NCBI GenBank assembly: GCA_027919835.1
Contig: JANVFP010000004.1
Location: 558,001-622,000 of the forward strand
Length of the DNA stretch: 64,000 bases
Origin: Lentinula raphanica
Lineage: Eukaryota; Basidiomycota; Agaricomycetes; Agaricales; Omphalotaceae
Direction: 5' to 3'
A program made the translations under genes and the position numbers. Under the pieces are notes generated by a model. The model did not search any database, was not told where the DNA came from, and saw only the letters and a program-made list of their open reading frames with translations. The number at the start of each line of letters is the position of its first letter. Positions within the stretch are counted from its first letter, which is position 1. Below are positions 43,447 through 53,225 of this stretch, in pieces.

Positions 43447-43854
43447 AGGTGACCAAGTATAGAACTAATCTCAAGTGAGGAGAGGTGATTGCTGGGTGAT
43501 TGATACAGCCACTGCGGGTCAAGCAAAGTGAAGAAGCAGGAAGAAGCTTGAAAATTGAAGACAAAAACCTACAAAAACACAGTCTTTTAGAAATACATTG
43601 TCAATTTGGGCATGAGGAAGAGGCCCGAGGGTGAGAGTAAGTGCCAAAGCATCCAAGCAAACAAGCACGACCAGAGCACAACCGACACATGGTTGACAAT
43701 CAACGATACACAAATGCCAAGCCTTGAAGCGACAGAAGTTGCAAGAAGTAGCAAGCGACGAAGTACAAGCGGCGAAATTTGCAAGTGCCAAGAAATAATT
43801 GCGTAGAGCAGAGATCATCTGAGATGGAGGTTTGAAAAGGGAGAAGAGGTGCAA

Positions 43855-44430
43855 AAGATGGAAAAGAAACACTGAAGAAGGGAATTTTGCATGGGCGCTC
43901 GAGGTCATGGACGTTCAGCGTTCAATGACCATTGCAAGCAAGGTGATTCAAGTTAGTGTCATGGACAAAGGACAATGATAGAGAGGGTGCTACCAGTACC
44001 GTGTCGGACGATCGCACAGGAGACAAAGAAGTCGGGGACTTGAGACGTTGGGGACTTGGCAGACTGTCTTTTATGAAAATGAACGTTGGGAATGAGAAAG
44101 AGGTTAAAAGTTTTAACAGTAAGCGACCAACCTGTAGGCTGTAGTCGAGCAAGCGAATGAAGACAAGCGACAAATCCTCACACCCGAAAAATCCAGTTAA
44201 CCAACAAATCCTCATCCTCTTGAGTCTTAACCGAAAAGACCTCTCAACCGACAGATCCTCATAATCGACAAAAAAGCAAGTATCAGTTAGAGCAGGTGCC
44301 AGAAAGATCTTGATTGAAGACCTGAAAAAGGAAGGAAAATGGCGAAAGATGGAACAGAAACACCAAAGAAGGGAATTTTGCACGGGCGCTTGAGGTCATG
44401 GACGGGCAATGACCATTGCAAGCAAGGTGA
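43855..44430. repeat. direct repeat pair, about 480 bp apart
   Basis: gaagggaattttgca followed by gggcgct and gaggtcatggac, then tgaccattgcaagcaaggtg, occurs at 43874-43943 and again at 44367-44428 with few changes. Confidence 0.8.
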
Positions 44431-45200
44431 TCTACTACATCTATCCTCATTCATCATCTACTAGTAGCATGTAATTTCCATACAGTAACGACTCGCGCAT
44501 TATGCTCTATAGCGCCTTCGCCGGAGATGTACAATCACTGCACGGAGCCACATGCAACGGGGCCAAGCCGGATGGATCATGGAAGTGGAGGTGCCAAGGC
44601 TTGAGCAGAATACTTAGATAACGGGGAGACTTATTCGGCGGAGTAAGTAATGGATGCATTGCCAGAGGATGCGACAGTTCAGGTTTGTTTCGCTCCAGAG
44701 TCAGAGATCAGCTGTATCTTGCTGTATCCCTTTCCGTCTCCCCCCAAAACCGATGCACGAAAGTGAACGGGGCGTACCCTGGCGTATCAAGATTCTTCTG
44801 AGAGTCTCGAGTAATTGAGGACCCGAGCTCGAAGCACCTGTAGAACCCCGCCTGCTCAATGGGGTTCAAACTTCAGAGTATGCTACATTGAGCCTAACTT
44901 GGTCTTAAGACGAGCTCGGCCTATAAGGTTGCTTTTTTGAACAACTCAAAAACGATGTGAGATCAGGATCTCTCCGAGGACTTCTCGAAAGATATCTTCA
45001 ATGCCTACCAGTAATGATTTTGTGGTGTATTTCACCACAGATAAAGTACACTGTACAGATTGATCTATCTTGGACGCTTTCTATGTTACATGTAGTATAT
45101 ATCATGATCGAGAGGTAAGAGTTGAAAAGTTTCTTCGCCAGCCGCCACTGAAGTACGCTAGGTTGACCTCATTTCGGACAAGGGAATCGCCAAAAGAACG

Positions 45201-45549
45201 CTATATCGTGGTGGGTTTGGCCGCAGCTGAAGATTCCGAGGTCCTAGTGTCTTCTACGAGATGAGACACTGTCTTTGATTCAGGGCTCTCGGGACGCTCG
45301 TAGATTTGGGGAAGAATAGACACCACATTCTCTGCAAAACGAACTTTTTTGGGAACAGAGGCCGGATCCGCTGATTCCGACTTCGCGCCGTTGACGGTGT
45401 CGTCCAGAGGCTACATCATCAAAAAGAATCAGGATCTGATTTACTCTAGGGTCCAAAGACAGTGAAGATCAGTAACTCACCAGTGGCATGGGCCTAGCAT
45501 ACGTGAAAGCCAAAAGCCCCACAAAGAGATACGCAAAAGTGAAGCGCAT
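45201..45549 (-). CDS. secreted family member D, short form
   Basis: 92 residues, two exons (45549-45481 and 45410-45201; GT-AG intron of 70 bp, phase 0 at the same place as in A-C). Signal peptide MRFTFAYLFVGLLAFTYARP, then MPLPLDDTVNG, an acidic/serine stretch, the family motif KKVRFAENVVSILPQ, and a Ser/Ala-rich end (SSAAAKPTTI). It lacks the C-terminal domain of A-C: a stop (45201-45203) ends it soon after the motif, so it may be a truncated paralogue or a genuine short member. The upstream repeats and the actggccagcag element are kept, which argues that transcription may persist. Confidence 0.62.
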
Positions 45550-45589
45550 TGTTGGGAGTTAGGGAAATGATGAACGTGAGGATGCGTAA

Positions 45590-45730
45590 GGGAAAGTCGT
45601 CGAATTTGTCGGAGGTCCGAAGAATCGTGAAGTCGCGAAGCTCGTGGTAACGTGAGAATTCGTGAAGATTGGTCCGAGTAGTCGAAGACTTGTCGGAGAC
45701 CAAGGATCGTCAAAGTTGTTGTCTTTGTGA
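45590..45730 (-). repeat. upstream repeats of member D
   Basis: Diverged units of the same upstream repeat (gaggatgcgtaag, cgtgaagattggtccgagta, gagaccaaggatcgtcaaag). Confidence 0.6.
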
Positions 45731-45770
45731 GAGCACAGAGGATCTAAAACCGGATTGATCGCGCGCTCGT

Positions 45771-45782
45771 ACTGGCCAGCAG
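45771..45782. promoter_or_regulatory. shared upstream element actggccagcag, member D
   Basis: 222 bp before the member D ATG; preceded by gcgctcgt as in member C. Confidence 0.5.
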
Positions 45783-46986
45783 TTTCTTGGGAGGGATGTT
45801 TGTTGTCCAACCAGCGGCTTTTAAGCTCTAAGTGACCTGTTTGAACCTGTTATTCTAATCTAAGTATTCTCCCAAAAACGTACGCTTATCACAAGAAACA
45901 TGAGGATCCCTGGATCATCCCATCATGACAAGTTCCAACTCACATTGGTTAACCCTTCAATCATAGCGAGTCAGCCACCATCATTTAGCAATGTAGTAGG
46001 GTGTATCGGGCGGCGGGCGTATCATTGTACAATCATACAATAATGCCTCTGCTATCTGGAGATGTGCCGAACACCATCTACAAGAAGTGATAATCAGACA
46101 CCACTCTACGTAGACAGCAGGCTACTACACACCTGGCACTGGAGGTCGGAACTGAGAGATTGGTCCCCACTTGAGACGGTACAAAGTCTCACTCGAAGAA
46201 AATGGTAAAACCGCCTCTGAGATGGAAGATCAGAGCGGGATCAGAGCATTACCAAGCATCACTAGGCGTCACTACGATGCTGTACGAGGCAACAGAATGG
46301 GGGAACGATAGAGTCTTATCACGGAAGAGCACAAAAATCCCTCTGATATGAAACGATGAAGCACATTGTAGCACTATGTAGTTGGAGTGAGCCTGGGTGA
46401 GATAAGGACTGGTAGTGTGCCAAGGCCAGTATCGGAGACGTTCACATTCATCCAGCAATTGATTCAACCCACAGGTATGATCCACCATCATCTGCCTGTG
46501 AAATGAGCGTATCAGTCTACAGCGCCTTCGGAGATGTAAAATCACTGTACGCAACAACTTGTTGGCAATCTTCGATTGAGCAAGCTCGAAGTGGATGTGA
46601 GCAGATATACTTGAAGATTGATGGACCCAAAATCCCTCTTCGGCGGATATGAGTTACAGATTGTTACAGAGCGATACTCAATAATGTCGATGAAGCTTGA
46701 AGCTTGAACTTGAAGCTTGACTCTCAGAGGAGCGTGACAATGTAGGTAGGAGTTCAAGTTGTCCACAGAGACAAGTTTGCCACGGGTTTGCCAAACCGTA
46801 TTACATGATTTCGTCCTCATCTTATCTTATCTCCAACGGCTCCGGACCCCGGTTCCGATGCGAGATGCAGTCATATGATTTGATTTCGCCTTCTCCGCGT
46901 TTAGCGCGCAAATTTGTGTCCACTACTCTTGAGTCTACTCACAAGTACTTAGCACTCTTCCTTTGCTGCTCACTGATCGACCCGCA
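45783..46986. other. intergenic, 1.2 kb, partly a copy of the 43-kb region
   Basis: 46149-46560 is a diverged copy of parts of 42990-44570 (gagagattggtcccc, gattcaacccacag, agcgccttcgg-agatgta). The rest is the 5' flank of the next gene. No gene seen. Confidence 0.55.
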
Positions 46987-49904
46987 ATGTCTACAACCTC
47001 AACCACTATCTCTTCTTCCAGACAGCTACTCCAACAAGTTTCATCTAGAAACCTGAATCGCGGAGGCAGAGGCGGCAGAGCCCAAGGAAATAAGGGGAGA
47101 GGTCGTGGTGGTCGTAGTGGTCGTACAACTGATGCTGGCGAGAAAAAGGATTCTCGGCACGATCATGAGCCCCAAGAGGGAAAATCAAAAACAGACACAT
47201 CAATTGAGGCTCCTTCTTCGGTCATTGCTGCAGACGATGCAGAGATAGAAGGTGATGTCTGCTGGATCTGCGCTGAGCCTGTGAAATATTATTCACTTTC
47301 TGCCTGCAACCACCGTACGTGTCATGTATGTGCTTTAAGGCTTAGAGCATTGTACAAGAAGGATGTCTGTACGTTTTGTAAGGTAAGTCAGCTAGTTTCA
47401 CCTCACTCTGGCACTGAGGATAGTAACCTTAATTTCATTGCGTACAGGAGCCTCAACCAGAAGTTATCTTTACCACTTCAGCCGATAAACCATTTTCCGA
47501 GTATGCCAACGATCTTTCCTCGTCGACGGAAGGTTCGAACCCAAAGCTCTACGACCCAAAACTTAGAGTTACGTTCGAAACCCAGGAAATGATGACTGAG
47601 TCGCTCATCCTCCTGCGATTCAATTGTCCGGACAGCGAATGTGACTATATCGCCAAAGGATGGGGTGATTTGAAGATGCACGTTCGAGCAAGTCACGGCA
47701 GGCTGATGTGTGATCTGTGCATCCGAAGCAAGAAAGTGTTTGCGCATGAACATGTGCTATACACTTATCAGCAGCTCAGAGTGCATCTACCGTCAATGGA
47801 TTACGGCGGCAAGCAGCGTTCGGGTGAGTGTCTCGATACTTGGGCCGTCATCCTATCCAAACAGTTTCCTACTCAGGCAAAAGATCCATCAACAATACTA
47901 CGAATCAACCGGAGGGCGGCATTCACCCCCTATGTGAATTCTGTAGAGAATGTTTTGCAGGCGACGATGATCTATATTCTCATATGCGTGAACGACACGA
48001 AGAGTGCTTCATTTGCAAAAGGGATGGTGTCCGAGATCAATAGTAAGCAACCGGATTCTATGACATCGTTTCGAATACTGAAAAGGCTTCATTTACCTAC
48101 TACAGCTTTGCCTCGTATCCTGATCTCGAATATCACTTCTCCTCCGCACACTTCGCATGCTCACATTCTGTTTGCATGCAGCGCAAGTTCGTCGTGTTTG
48201 GCAGCGCGTTAGATTTACAGGCGCATATGGTCGAGGAGCATGGTGCTAGTCGCAAGGTTGTTGGAATCGAGTTTGCAGGTGTACGAGATATCACGAGTAA
48301 CACAAACAGCGGAAGGAGCAACCGAGAACCGCTATCTCGAGAACAGCCGCCTTTGTTACCACCTCCCGCTCCCCCTCAAAATCAAACTAGGCGAAGGCAG
48401 GCTTTTGGCGGTGCTTTGACTAACGGAGGTGAGTTGGACTATCCGTATCGGTTCAGAATATTACAAACATTTGCATGTGATGCTGTATAGACACAGAAGG
48501 GGCTGCAACTACTGCCAGTCGTCCTGTTACCGGAAATGCCAATGCACAATCAGGATCTAGCAGACGTGTCTCTCCTGCTCCCGGGGATGCGTCTGTGGAT
48601 CCTGCTGTAGCAGAGTAAGCTTTCGCTACGTCTGTCACGTTACGGAAGAGCTCATGATCATCATCAAAGTCGTCACACTGCGTTCCTCACTCTTCTCTCC
48701 AATCTCGCTCCAAATCCATCTAGCGCAATGGCAGCTGTGAAGGCGGCAGCGCGGGGCTATAGAGCTGGTGAGAGTACTGCACGAGATCTCATCGGGATCG
48801 TGTGGAATGTGTTGGACGTTTCGAAAGATAAAGGGTCAGGGAGAAGCAGCACCGAAGGCTTGGAACCCACTGCAAGGGTCATCAACTCCTTCGTCGATCT
48901 GCTTGAGGAGGATGAAGAAAAAGAGGGAGTTGCAGAGAAAGATAAGAAGAGTCTCGAGCTCTTGAGAGAGTGGAAAGGATTTGAAATAGAGGTAACTTCC
49001 CGGCTTCCCTTCCTCTCCAGTATTCTCAAACTTCTCACAGCAACGTCGCCAATTTCCTGACCTCGTTACCTCAGCAGCGTCTTCCTCCTCGGGAGCATAC
49101 GCAGCAATTACGTCTGGTCGCGTACTCAACGCGAAACAGTCTACTCATACGTCCTCTAATGCATCTAGATCCTCCACGACGCGAGTGTGGGATCGTGTCG
49201 CGCAAGCGGCCAATTCAGGTTCCGGAGGGAATGCGGCAGGACCTTCAGGAAGAGCTGTTCCCGGTTCATTGGCAGCTGTGAACGCACAGGCAGCGGCGCA
49301 GAGAGACAAATTTCCGCCACTTGGAGGCGGAGGTAGTAGCACGGGACTGTCCAAAGCTCCTCCAGGATCGCGAAAAACACCATGGGCAGGCTCCGGCACC
49401 ACCAATACCTCTTCCACTGCCTTTCCAGGGTTACCATCATCATCAGCATCTTCGTCGTCTTCATCTCATACCCCACTACGCCCGTTTTCCGTACCCGCCT
49501 CGTCTATCTCATCCTCTTCAAACACGCCTGCCCCGAAATTAAATACTGCCGCGTTCCCAGTACTGCCCACGTCGGCGAATAAGCGAGAGAAAGTGCAAGT
49601 CAAGGGCAATGTGTCATTGAGGAACATACTGGGCTCGACGAAAGAAGCACCTGCGTCAAAATGGGGAGCGAACGGCGCCAGTGGAAGTTCCGTTGGCCCT
49701 GTGTCGTCAGCACCTGGATCCGGGACGGCCACACCTGTTGTGACCCCTGGGCTAGATGAAGGAGCAGGGTCAAGTGATCCTGTAGAAGGAGAGGCAGGAG
49801 AAGGATTAGGTGTGGCTGCAAAGAAGGGTCAAGGTCAAGGCAAAGGGAGGGGTAAAGGAAAGCAGAAACAAATGTTGTTTACTCTTGGGACGTTCCCTAC
49901 CTGA
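46987..49904 (+). CDS. HEL2: E3 ubiquitin ligase Hel2 / ZNF598 type
   Basis: RING ligase that senses collided ribosomes and ubiquitinates small-subunit proteins to start ribosome-associated quality control. The N terminus is Gly/Arg-rich (GGRGGRAQGNKGRGRGGRSG), then the RING: CWICAEPVKYYSLSACNHRT and onward CHVC and CTFCK. After the first intron the family-specific zinc fingers follow: FNCPDSECDYIAKGW with HVRASHGRLMCDLC, then PLCEFCRECFAGDDDLYSHM and CFICKRDG (seen in a neighbouring frame across an intron), and a later finger with ALDLQAHMVEEHG. The C-terminal third is Pro/Ser/Gly-rich and ends in a Lys/Gly-rich tail (KKGQGQGKGRGKGKQKQ) before LFTLGTFPT. ATG 46987 was chosen because it precedes the Gly/Arg block directly. 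At least eight introns. Confidence 0.88.
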
Positions 49905-50365
49905 AACCTTGGATTTTATCTGGATTTCTATACAACACACGAAGCTCTTCTACATACATCGGAAACAATTACCACGTTGCCTGAATACGAATGATAGAGA
50001 AAGCTGAATCCGTTGACTGCGATGCATTTTACACTTCAGTCGCGCGTCACCTCTTTCCAGCTTTGGATGGTGAATGTCATTTTTCCTCTTCGCCAGAATT
50101 GACCCGTATGAAAAACATGATACATGACTAGTTGGGCGACACAGAACGAGGTCTGAAATCGAAATCGCATAGATTGATATGAGACAAGCTGACATTCAGA
50201 TATAAAGGCGATATACATGATGGTGTAGATATTCGATGAGTTCTGCGAGCGATGATACAATGTCAGAACAGTAGATAGCGGGCCCTCCCTGTCGAGGCCC
50301 CGTCTTATGAAGATTAGGTGAATTCTAGTGGTGATAAATAAATAAGCCGAGGTTGATTGACAATA
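49905..50365. other. convergent intergenic, 461 bp
   Basis: 3' flanks of the Hel2-like gene and the minus-strand oxidase. No gene seen. Confidence 0.5.
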
Positions 50366-52341
50366 TCAGAAGCACAGCGGAAGTGGAAGAGAATAGTTGA
50401 AGATGGACAACGGTTCACAGATTGATCTATCAGCGGTAAATTCCAATCCTGAAGGACCCTCGGTATGTCGAATGTTAAAGCTACACAAACAGTCAGCGAA
50501 GCCTCGAGAAACATGAGACAGAAAGACACACCTCGTAGGATCGTATTTCGCATACACTTGCTTGAGGAACTCATATTCCCCATAGGACGCAAATACTTGC
50601 TGCTCGGCATCAGCTTCACTGATGAAGAGTGGAAGTCCCGGGCTACTAGGCGCACTGAGATCATTCGAAAAGACACGATGAGCGACACCGGACACAGCTT
50701 CGGTAAACAAAACGCACTAATCCATCCAGTGTCTTCGTCCATCCTCGACATCTTCCGCAGTCTTGGTGACACCTTCACCGTATGTAACCTGGAACAAGAC
50801 AATAGCATACCCCGGCGTTCCAAGCGGTGGGTTTATCGGATTCCCTCCCTTCTCGTAGCCCGCTCGAATCTGGGATTGCAACACAGGGGAGAAATCAAGA
50901 AGAGTAAACCCGATATCAGAGGACGAAGCAAATGTCGTGGTGAAGTTGTTATACTGTCGGTAAACTTCGAGGAAATGATCAACAGACACGTCGGAATTGG
51001 CTGGGACGCCGGCCAAGCTGCTGGCGGAGAATAGCGTACCCAGGCCTGATGGGAAGTGGACGGCGTTGGAGAGTTCGAGGAAGGAGAGAGGGGCAGGAGA
51101 GGATGATGTGTAAGGGATGGAAAGGAATTCGGCGAATGATTTGTTGAAGGATGCTTCAGTACCATTGTAGACCAGTAAAGTTGAGATACTAGGCTCCATG
51201 CTCGGCCAAGGGGTCATGATAACTGTGACCATAACTGAGGAAGGTGTTAGCTGTGGTCCGTCGGAGGAACATGGGTCAAAACAATGCACCTGCATTTATA
51301 TCCTGTGTATCATGCACGAAATGCGCGATTGCACCAAGTAGTGCTTCTGAAGAGGAATTGGGATACTAGAAGAACAGTCTGTCAGTAATTCTTCGAGTGA
51401 ATGAGGCAAAGCTCTGGTTACTGACCGTGAATAGTCCCCCGAACCAACGTTTCTCATCCTTTGTTCCAGTATGAACTGCCTTCACTTCGTACTTGGTTAC
51501 GATACCGAATCGATTGGCTCCTCCTTTCAAAGCTTTGAATAGATCCGCGTATTCGTTGTCAACAGTTGCCGTAACCAGAGTACCATCCACAAGAACAACA
51601 TCAAGGGAAACATAGTTATCGGAAGCGTAGCCTTCGGCGCCAGAGAGGAAGCTCAAGCCGCCACCGAGGAGAAGACCAGTCCCAACTTCACTAAGACAGC
51701 GAGTGAATACTAGTATCGATGGATGTAGTGGAGGCTTTTGAAAGCACGTACCTGATGCGACCACCCACCGGAGCTACACCAAGCGGTTCCAGTGCAGTAA
51801 TCACCTCTCCCCATCGAACGCCGGGTTCCAAGGTGATTGTATCACGCTCTGTATCATAGAATGAAGTATTCATATTCATGAAGGAGATCAGCACGCCATC
51901 CTGAATTCTAATCACAAACCACAAAGCTTCATTTCAGTGAGCATTTGATTTGAACAACGAGACTCACGTATTCCATCCTGTCATCCCACTATGTCCTCCA
52001 GCCTGGACCGCATAGTCTGCTCCATTTTGATAGATCACCTTCATCGCAGTCTGTACGTCCTCTGCCTTGCTTGCAAAGACGATGCATGTAGGTTGATAGT
52101 TGACCTCCGTGTTGAATGTACTCCATGCACCGTTTGCGCCGAGACTATAATCTGCGCCTGAAGATGAGGTTTGAACGAGTGGTGTTCCCAATGACTGTTG
52201 GAGCTGTTGGCAAGTTTCGAAAGCTATAGCAGCCACAGAGGTGGTAGCAAGTGTAGAGTTTTGAGCCTGATCTGCTGGTGACGAGCAGCACCAATTGTAT
52301 GCCGATGTCACAAGCCAAAGGAAATCCGAAAGGACGACCAT
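50366..52341 (-). CDS. secreted FAD-linked oxidase, BBE-like (PCMH/VAO fold)
   Basis: Flavoprotein oxidase of the berberine-bridge/6-hydroxy-D-nicotine oxidase type. The start at 52339-52341 opens a signal sequence (MVVLSDFLWLVTSAYNWCCS). FAD-binding features: PTCIVFASKAEDVQTAMKVI, VQAGGHSG (His expected to bind FAD covalently), LEPGVRWGEV, GTGLLLGGGLSFLSGAEGYA, DVVLVDGTLVTA, FKALKGGANRFGIVTKYE. The substrate domain follows, and the C terminus holds the BBE segment YGEYEFLKQVYAKYDPT, joined after an intron to FNIRHTEGPSGLEF. The last 25 or so residues extend beyond the usual end of the family. Such enzymes oxidise sugars, alkaloids or polyketides in fungi; the substrate here is unknown. It is divergent from the adenylate-forming enzyme, 0.9 kb away. 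Confidence 0.87.
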
Positions 52342-53225
52342 CTTGGGTGTTTGAGGAAAGATTTGGGAAACAACTTTCAATGGTTTATGTACGCTGCGCG
52401 AAAGGGTTTGTTGGAGATGGCCGGCCGAGGATGACAAAGGATCCGCATTGCTCGACGCTGTACGAGATAACCCTCGGTACAGTTCATCAAGAACATGTTT
52501 CGAGCAATTCTGGTTGGAGAATCTGATTGGTCGGTCCTCTGATGTTGATGCTTCCTTCTCCTCCTTTGTATACTTCGACCGAGATTCATCAACGATACTT
52601 GTTGTTCATCATGGAAAACTGATATCTGTGATACTAGGAGCTCAGAGTATGTGCATCCACATATGTTGGGTTTGATTAGTACCTATTAGTGCTTGTGAGT
52701 GTCAATCAGCATGAGGACAGCCAGTTACAGCGAGACGCACTGATTGAAGTTTGCCAGAGCGTGTGGATGAAGTACATTCATCACTGTTCCACTAAATCTT
52801 GGCGCAGTCATCTCAACGCCCGAGACAATCAACACCTCTGATTCTGATCTACCCTCTGTACCCTCTATTGGTTGGATGGGCATTGCCAAAACGATGCATA
52901 CGGCGACGGGCGTTCCCAGCTTCCCAGCACGAATTTCTTTCCTAGGGAGGTTCCTGCCATATATTCAACCTGACACGTTCGTGTGAGGTAGCGTCCAATG
53001 CGATGAAGAAAACAAGTCCTAATCATCAAAGAATGGATTTTGAATTTGAGACCGCATAGTTCAGGTGAAAGTTGACGCCGACCTACGCCGACGGCTTTGA
53101 AATTTCGTTTTAGACCGTTTCTGACCCTTGATGTATAGGACGTTGGTTGCGTTCAGCAACTCATAAAGCTCGAAGCTTGAGCTTGATACTTCAACTTGGT
53201 ACATAGAATATCCTTCAAGAACAGA
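52342..53225. other. divergent intergenic, 884 bp
   Basis: Lies between the starts of the oxidase and the adenylate-forming enzyme. No gene seen; a Pyr-rich leader precedes 53226. Confidence 0.5.

Larger units (their letters stand above)
42520..45200. other. gene-poor, repeat-rich region
   Basis: No convincing gene. Contains an 18-bp minisatellite (43270-43446), a roughly 95-bp block present twice (about 43855-43950 and 44335-44430), and stretches at 42990-43225 and 44505-44570 that have diverged copies at 46149-46560. The word aagcga recurs through 43260-44230. Confidence 0.6.

Noticed and set aside
43263..43448. Peptide of repeated SDENVR / SDESVV units across the 18-bp minisatellite; array also looks CRISPR-like at first glance
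   Set aside because: Open frame follows from the period of 18; no unique spacers between units and the genome is eukaryotic.
43922..44383. 153-residue minus-strand open frame in the repeat-rich region
   Set aside because: Phe/Leu-rich translation of low-complexity A/G-rich DNA; no signal, splice or domain support and it overlaps a direct repeat.
46690..46735. Three aagcttga repeats near 46.7 kb
   Set aside because: Too short and simple to support a functional claim.
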